Positions 34,566 to 38,589 of a stretch of 38,589 nt of DNA are shown in pieces. Made by a program: the position numbers and the translations under genes. The DNA is from Lachnospiraceae bacterium (GTDB lineage Bacteria > Bacillota > Clostridia > Lachnospirales > Lachnospiraceae): NCBI GenBank assembly GCA_013316825.1, contig WSLY01000025.1, positions 1 to 38,589 on the forward strand, in the 5' to 3' direction. The notes under the pieces are model-generated. The model was not told the DNA's origin. It did no database searches and was given only the letters and a program-made list of their open reading frames with translations. Positions within the stretch are counted from its first letter, which is position 1. Each line of letters opens with the position of its first letter.

Positions 34566-34593
34566 CTCATATTTACCAAAATATATGTGTCAA
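34566..34593 (-). promoter_or_regulatory. Possible promoter of the amidase gene
   Basis: On the minus strand a perfect TTGACA (plus 34588-34593), a 16-bp spacer and TATGAG (plus 34566-34571, 4 of 6 matches). The leader would be very short. The gene could instead be read from the GH18 promoter. Confidence 0.35.
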
Positions 34594-34645
34594 AAACGGC
34601 TCTTATGCCATGCGCAGCCTGCCTGCAAGTACAGCCCTTTTTTGT

Positions 34646-36364
34646 TTACTGCGCCAAATAGGTGGCTATCACATCCCACACGGCTGCAGGCTCATAGCCC
34701 AAACGCCATGCGGCAACGCCTCCCAGATTATAGTTCTGCATCACATTCAGCTTTACACTGATGGACTGTACGTCTTCAACCCATATCTGGTAGCTTGTCC
34801 CGTCTATGGTGACTTCAGCATAATTCTGCCCTGTCTCTTCATCCCATTCCGGTTCCATATTGTAGGTATTCAAAACAGAGTCCACATTTGCCATCGGATA
34901 CGCTTCGCTTGTAACCGTCGTCCCCTCTGTCTTCCACAATCTGGTATAGAAAGGCAATGCATTAATCACTTTCTCTGCCGGCACATTGGCCACAGTACGC
35001 TCGATGCCTCCCCGCACATAACCGATAGAAGCAACGGACCCCGCTTCCTGACTGCCCGCCCAATGCTCGTCATAGCCCATGACAATGACATAGTCGGCAA
35101 CCACGCCCTGTTCTTCAAAGTCATAAAAGGAATTGTAATTGTACGGAACATAATTGTCCACCGAGAGCACCAGACCCGCCGCACGGCAGCGTATGGAAAG
35201 CTCTCGCAAGAATTGAATAAAATGCTCTGCCGAATCGGCATTAATATTTTCAAAATCTATGTTGACGCCATCCATGCCGCAAGCGGCTGCCGCCTCCATA
35301 ATCCGGTCTATCAGATAGGTTCTTGACGTGGTCGCAGACAATATGGCGTACGCATCCACTTCCTCGCCCGTATTGGCACTGTAGTTAAAATCGTCTACAA
35401 CACCCCATACCTCCAGTCCCTTGTTATGCGCCTTTTCCACATAAGATGCAGAAGCAAAGCTCTGCAGATTTCCTTCATTATCCTTTAAGCTGAACCAGGT
35501 AGGTGCAATGACGGTCAGCGCACCCGCATTGGCTGTTACCGTATTTAAGGTATCGTTACCGGCAGAGGATGCAATGGCATGCCAGCCGATGCAAATTTTA
35601 TTGTCACGCGTAAGAGAAGTATACACGGGGGGCGCCACATCCGTTACCGGCTCCAGTGTCTCCTCGCGCTCATTTTCCAAAAACTTATTTTCCACATATC
35701 CGATGATGGCATCGTCGGTTTTAATCTTACACCAAGTCTCCATTTTCTCGAGAATAACCACCGTCTCCGATGCGGATAAATCTCTCAGGATAGGACTTTT
35801 TACCCCGCCTAAAAACCGCACCGCCGTACCCCGCGAAATATCAGCCACCTGTCTCTGCCCCCACTCCGTATAAACCTGCAGGCGATTGGGGTTTTCGTAG
35901 AGCTGATAGGAAAAGTTGGTATACTGCTTTACAAAATCAGCCGCTATATAATAAGTAGTAACGCCGCCTCTGGTACGCGAAAAACTCAGCAGATAACCGG
36001 CATCCTGCGGTGCGCCGTTTATCTGGAACGAATTGCTGCCTATCGGCGTCCTTATAATATCGGTCGGCGTTGTATAAAGAAGAAGCTGCTCCACCGAATC
36101 CACATAAAACCTGTCGTTAAAATAGCGGTGTACTGTCGCAAGGTCAAAATAGCATATGCCGTCCTTCACAAACGCTTTCTCTTCTACCATCTCATCCTGC
36201 AGTACAATCGATGCCTCATCTTCTTTTACAATATGAAAATATTCGTATAAATCCGCCTTCTCATGAGAATATGAATATTTTTCGATAATTTTCGCTCCAA
36301 AAGCGGCAGCTCCAATAATGATAATCAGTACAATGGCAATCAATACCGGTATGGCTTTTTTCAT
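34646..36364 (-). CDS. Membrane-anchored GH18 glycosidase with SH3-like domain
   Basis: A 572-residue exported cell-wall enzyme. Residues 1-24 are a hydrophobic anchor. Residues about 45-175 are a beta-rich region resembling a copper-amine-oxidase-like N-terminal domain. About 178-231 form an SH3-type wall-binding domain (WCKIKTDDAIIGYVENKFLE). The rest is a GH18 barrel with the DGVNIDFE motif and catalytic Glu372, plus VIVMGYDEHWAG and GGVAAWRLGYE. This resembles SleL/YaaH-type peptidoglycan N-acetylglucosaminidases. ATG 36364 has AAAGGA upstream and starts the lysine-rich anchor. It is upstream of the split amidase. Confidence 0.9.
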   Translation of the reverse strand: MKKAIPVLIAIVLIIIIGAAAFGAKIIEKYSYSHEKADLYEYFHIVKEDEASIVLQDEMVEEKAFVKDGICYFDLATVHRYFNDRFYVDSVEQLLLYTTPTDIIRTPIGSNSFQINGAPQDAGYLLSFSRTRGGVTTYYIAADFVKQYTNFSYQLYENPNRLQVYTEWGQRQVADISRGTAVRFLGGVKSPILRDLSASETVVILEKMETWCKIKTDDAIIGYVENKFLENEREETLEPVTDVAPPVYTSLTRDNKICIGWHAIASSAGNDTLNTVTANAGALTVIAPTWFSLKDNEGNLQSFASASYVEKAHNKGLEVWGVVDDFNYSANTGEEVDAYAILSATTSRTYLIDRIMEAAAACGMDGVNIDFENINADSAEHFIQFLRELSIRCRAAGLVLSVDNYVPYNYNSFYDFEEQGVVADYVIVMGYDEHWAGSQEAGSVASIGYVRGGIERTVANVPAEKVINALPFYTRLWKTEGTTVTSEAYPMANVDSVLNTYNMEPEWDEETGQNYAEVTIDGTSYQIWVEDVQSISVKLNVMQNYNLGGVAAWRLGYEPAAVWDVIATYLAQ

Positions 36365-36377
36365 GGTTTCCTTTCCA

Positions 36378-36421
36378 TGCAATGTACTTTATACATTGCA
36401 TTGCACGCTGCATTTTGCAGC
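36378..36421 (-). promoter_or_regulatory. Two hairpins in the leader of the GH18 gene
   Basis: TGCAATGTA/TACATTGCA (36378-36386/36392-36400, 5-nt loop) sits directly before the start codon region. GCTGC/GCAGC (36407-36411/36417-36421) lies just upstream. The first would place the ribosome site next to a 9-bp stem. Confidence 0.45.
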
Positions 36422-36448
36422 ACAGCGCAAAATACAATTTTATTCCTT

Positions 36449-36477
36449 ATTATAACAAACTATCCCTGCTTCGTCAT
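36449..36477 (-). promoter_or_regulatory. Promoter of the GH18 gene
   Basis: On the minus strand, a perfect TATAAT (plus 36449-36454), a 17-bp spacer and ATGACG (plus 36472-36477, 4 of 6 matches to TTGACA). Confidence 0.55.
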
Positions 36478-36661
36478 TACTAATTTTGACAAAATCCCTT
36501 AATATTTCATGAATATATGGTTGTCCTGCACCCATTTGACGAAAGCAGTCTTAAGGTCAGGAAGCCGGAAGATGCTGCCGGCAGAGAGGCATTCCCACAC
36601 AAGCATTCGCCCTTCCCGCTTCCTTCCCTATACAGAATACACAAGGTGGAGGCACTGACTT

Positions 36662-36874
36662 TTACTTCCAGTCCGTTATCCTGTCATATCGCAGCTCTTG
36701 CAACCTGCCTTCATCATCAAGCACATAGTCCGCCATATAAATAGCATTCTCACAGACACACTTGTCCGCAATGTCCTTCGGTGATGCCGGTTTTCCTTCC
36801 AGAAAAAGCCTGACGCCGGACTTTCTGACATTCTCAAGCTTTTCTTTCAGACGCTGCTCTTCTGTTTCATACAC
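36662..36874 (-). CDS. Small hypothetical protein
   Basis: A 70-residue charged protein from GTG 36874, which has AAAGGAGG 7 nt upstream; this decides the start over a longer frame beginning at 37087. The N-terminal half is helical (ETEEQRLKEKLENVRKSGVRLFLEGKPASPKDIADKC) and the C-terminal half beta-like (AIYMADYVLDDEGRLQELRYDRITDWK). It has no signal or membrane helix. It resembles small conserved Clostridia proteins of unknown role; no function is assigned. Confidence 0.7.
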   Translation of the reverse strand: MYETEEQRLKEKLENVRKSGVRLFLEGKPASPKDIADKCVCENAIYMADYVLDDEGRLQELRYDRITDWK

Positions 36875-37393
36875 GCTATTTCCTCCTTTGCCATCGGCGC
36901 ATTCGGTATAACCATAAAAAGATATCGTGATATAAATTTTCCGAAATACTGCCTTCTTTTGTAAATTTCTGCATATACTAAGATGCCCCGACCGTACAAA
37001 AAATACTAAAACTACCTGAAAAATTGAATTAAAACGAGCAAAAAATTTGGAAATAATTAAATTAGATACAGACACATAAGCCTGCAAGACATCCGCATAC
37101 TATAGAAGTAACTTTTTTCTGCGGACAAGAAACCATAATTTCACAAAATAAATGCTTAAGTACTTTCTAAAACCGGAAATCGCTTTGAAATAAAAGCATA
37201 GATAAAAATAGACTTAACTGCTGATAACCTTGAACCTTAGAAAGAAATTTGAAATGTACCGCACTGCCTCCTCCCCGTACCAATTACCGAAGGCATCTTA
37301 GGGCTTTATTATACGCAATGCTGGTATATTTTGCAAGTTATATTTTAAAATTCAAAAAAAATTATTAAAAATCGTTAAACTGCGCTGGTGCTC
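36875..37393. other. A/T-rich intergenic stretch with a minus-strand promoter
   Basis: There is no convincing gene in this stretch of over 500 bases. On the minus strand TTGCAA (37331-37336), a 17-bp spacer and a perfect TATAAT (plus 37308-37313) predict a transcript running toward the small gene at 36874, with a leader of about 430 nt. Near its 5' end TGCCTTC can pair with GGAGGCA. I recognise no known RNA family; a long leader or a small RNA is possible. Confidence 0.4.
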
Positions 37394-37428
37394 TTGACTT
37401 AGAGGTTTGAAAAGTATAAGATACTTTT
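37394..37428 (+). promoter_or_regulatory. mecA promoter with overlapping palindrome
   Basis: TTGACT (37394-37399) lies 17 bp before TAAGAT (37417-37422), or 15 bp before TATAAG. AAAAGTAT-AAG-ATACTTTT (37410-37428) is a perfect 8-bp inverted repeat centred on the -10, a candidate operator. Confidence 0.5.
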
Positions 37429-37500
37429 AGTCAGATTTTACGGGAGTTTCAGTCACCAACCAACAAAAATGCAGTATCTTAACAGTAAGGATGTGATAGC

Positions 37501-38262
37501 ATGAAAATTGAAAAAGTGAATGAAAACCAAATTCGCTGTACGCTGACCCGTGAGGATTTGGCGGACCGCGAGTTAAAGATTAGTGAACTTGCATACGGTA
37601 CAGAGAAGGCAAAAAATCTTTTCCGTGACATGATGCAGCAGGCTTCTTTTGAATGTGGTTTTGAAGCGGAAGACATTCCCTTAATGATAGAAGCAATTCC
37701 TCTCAATTCAGAATGCATTGTACTGATTATAACCAAAGTGGAAGACCCCGAGGAGCTGGATACCCGTTTTTCCAAGTTTGCTCCTTCCATCCACGATACA
37801 GATGACGATTCGGACGATTCCATCGAGGATGTCACCGACGGCGCAGACGAGGTTCTTGACTTGTTTAAACGGCTGCACGAAAGCCGTAAGGCGGCGGCAG
37901 ACGAAGCATCCGCTGCCCAGACAAAGCCGGCTCGCAGCTCTAAAAATGAAGAGGATTCCGAAAATGCGGATTTAACGCGGATTTTTGTATTTGATTCCCT
38001 GTACAACCTGACACGGCTCGCCGGTATGCTTGCCGGAAATTACAATGGTGAAAACTCCCTGTACAAGGACGAATCCGAAGGCTTATATCTTCTTGTTGTA
38101 CAGAAAAGCGGACATACCCCCAAGGAATTTAACCGCATCTGCAATATTTTGTCAGAATACGGAAGTGCCCGCAAGAGCCTTCCCGCAAGCCGCTCCTATC
38201 TGGAAGAGCATTTTTCTGCCATTATCGCACAAAATGCCATCCAGTCGCTTGCAGGCATATAA
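37501..38262 (+). CDS. mecA: Adaptor protein MecA
   Basis: An adaptor that delivers substrates to ClpC-ClpP for degradation. It has 253 residues. The N-terminal substrate-binding domain starts MKIEKVNENQIRCTLTREDLADREL, with a LFRDMMQQASFECGF segment. An acidic linker follows (about 95-160, DTDDDSDDSIED), then the ClpC-binding C-terminal domain (FVFDSLYNLTRLAGML ... LYLLVVQKSGHTPKEFNRICNILSEYG). This is the standard MecA layout. ATG 37501 follows AAGGATGTGA with a long spacer. It stands alone, with a strong terminator. Confidence 0.95.
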   Translation: MKIEKVNENQIRCTLTREDLADRELKISELAYGTEKAKNLFRDMMQQASFECGFEAEDIPLMIEAIPLNSECIVLIITKVEDPEELDTRFSKFAPSIHDTDDDSDDSIEDVTDGADEVLDLFKRLHESRKAAADEASAAQTKPARSSKNEEDSENADLTRIFVFDSLYNLTRLAGMLAGNYNGENSLYKDESEGLYLLVVQKSGHTPKEFNRICNILSEYGSARKSLPASRSYLEEHFSAIIAQNAIQSLAGI

Positions 38263-38270
38263 ACGGATAC

Positions 38271-38301
38271 AAAAAGAGGCTGTCAGGCAGCCTCTTTTTT
38301 T
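38271..38301. terminator. Terminator after mecA
   Basis: A perfect 12-bp stem (AAAAAGAGGCTG 38271-38282 and its complement 38288-38299) with a 5-nt loop and a T-run to 38301. The A-run on the other side lets it also stop minus-strand transcription from the DUF1858 gene. A further GGTGCG-GA-CGCACC hairpin lies at 38314-38327. Confidence 0.9.
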
Positions 38302-38351
38302 GTTATAAACCAAGGTGCGGACGCACCCGCCTATAGAAATCCTTTTTACGG

Positions 38352-38543
38352 TTACAGCGCTGCAATCTTCTCCATCAGCGCGTCCACATCCATGCCATGC
38401 ACCATAGCAGCTTCTTCCAGAGATTCTCCCTGCGCGGAAGGACAGCCCAGACAATGCATTCCCGCTTCCATCAAAAGAGGAGCCACTTCAGGAGCCTGTC
38501 TTAAAATTTCACCAATTGTCATATCTTTCGTAATATTTTGCAT
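38352..38543 (-). CDS. DUF1858 (redox-disulfide) small protein
   Basis: A 63-residue protein of the DUF1858/TIGR03980 group, often found with hybrid-cluster proteins. [57 protein letters not shown] shows the typical CxxC (Cys31-Leu-Gly-Cys34), probably a redox or metal site. ATG 38543 has AAGGAGGTGG upstream, with a TATACT-like -10 near the window edge. It converges on mecA. Confidence 0.92.
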   Translation of the reverse strand: MQNITKDMTIGEILRQAPEVAPLLMEAGMHCLGCPSAQGESLEEAAMVHGMDVDALMEKIAAL

Positions 38544-38589
38544 AATTCCACCTCCTTTTGTACTTGTTTAGTATAATACTTTCCCTTTC

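Noticed and set aside
34610..35326. Plus-strand 238-residue frame
   Set aside because: It is antisense to the GH18 catalytic domain, and its translation resembles no protein.
36875..37087. N-terminal extension of the small gene ending at 36662
   Set aside because: The extension is hydrophobic and A/T-derived. A GTG at 36874 has a perfect AAAGGAGG, so the upstream part is read as leader.

Overview
The window looks like a chromosomal segment from a Gram-positive anaerobe of the Clostridia, most likely a Lachnospiraceae-type gut bacterium. I infer this from the complete F-type ATP synthase operon with a sodium-type c subunit, the DnaD/DnaC-like primosome pair, BioY and QueT vitamin transporters, the YqeY-Sua5-RpiB-Upp operon, MecA, and strong AGGAGG ribosome binding sites. 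No species can be named from sequence alone.

Layout. 1-5.3 kb (+): the tail of an ADP-glucose pyrophosphorylase subunit, murC, a DnaD-like protein, a DnaC/DnaI-like helicase loader and a ribose-phosphate pyrophosphokinase. 5.3-7.5 kb: bioY behind a BirA-like operator, a small membrane-anchored XRE regulator, and queT behind a structured leader that may be a preQ1 riboswitch. 7.5-10.5 kb (-): a compact operon of an XRE/beta-repeat/membrane protein, an M48 (Ste24-like) protease and a DUF4097 beta-repeat protein. 10.7-15.0 kb (-): a large membrane-anchored protein ending in a degenerate C39-like domain, a SAM methyltransferase and a small hypothetical protein. 15.1-22.4 kb (-): atpZ-I-B-E-F-H-A-G-D-C. 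22.5-28.3 kb: a DUF402 protein, the yqeY-sua5-rpiB-upp-cell wall hydrolase operon, and an SGNH esterase. 28.4-36.4 kb: a cell-wall hydrolase locus (GH18 plus N-acetylmuramoyl-L-alanine amidase) interrupted by a mobile element. 36.6-38.6 kb: a small hypothetical protein, mecA and a DUF1858 protein.

The standout is a 5,471-bp integrated element (28917-34398). It carries a minimal glycopeptide-resistance cluster (vanR, vanH, a D-Ala-D-Lac ligase, vanX), a large serine recombinase, and a small coupled reading frame. It has split an amidase gene exactly at the codons of its catalytic His-Gly-Gly motif. The amidase 5' part ends at 34380 and the 3' part resumes at 28926. Both junctions carry the same 11-bp core (ACATGGCGGCG on the minus strand), and joining the parts across one core copy restores a 235-residue amidase in frame. 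No vanS sensor kinase, vanY or vanZ is present.

In function, VanH makes D-lactate, the ligase joins it to D-alanine, and VanX destroys the competing D-Ala-D-Ala, so the peptidoglycan precursors would end in D-Lac. VanR would control the set from a promoter with an 11-bp tandem operator. The rest of the window is mostly housekeeping, with several regulatory signals: a cluster of DnaA-box-like sites before the primosome genes, palindromic promoter elements, and intercistronic hairpins.
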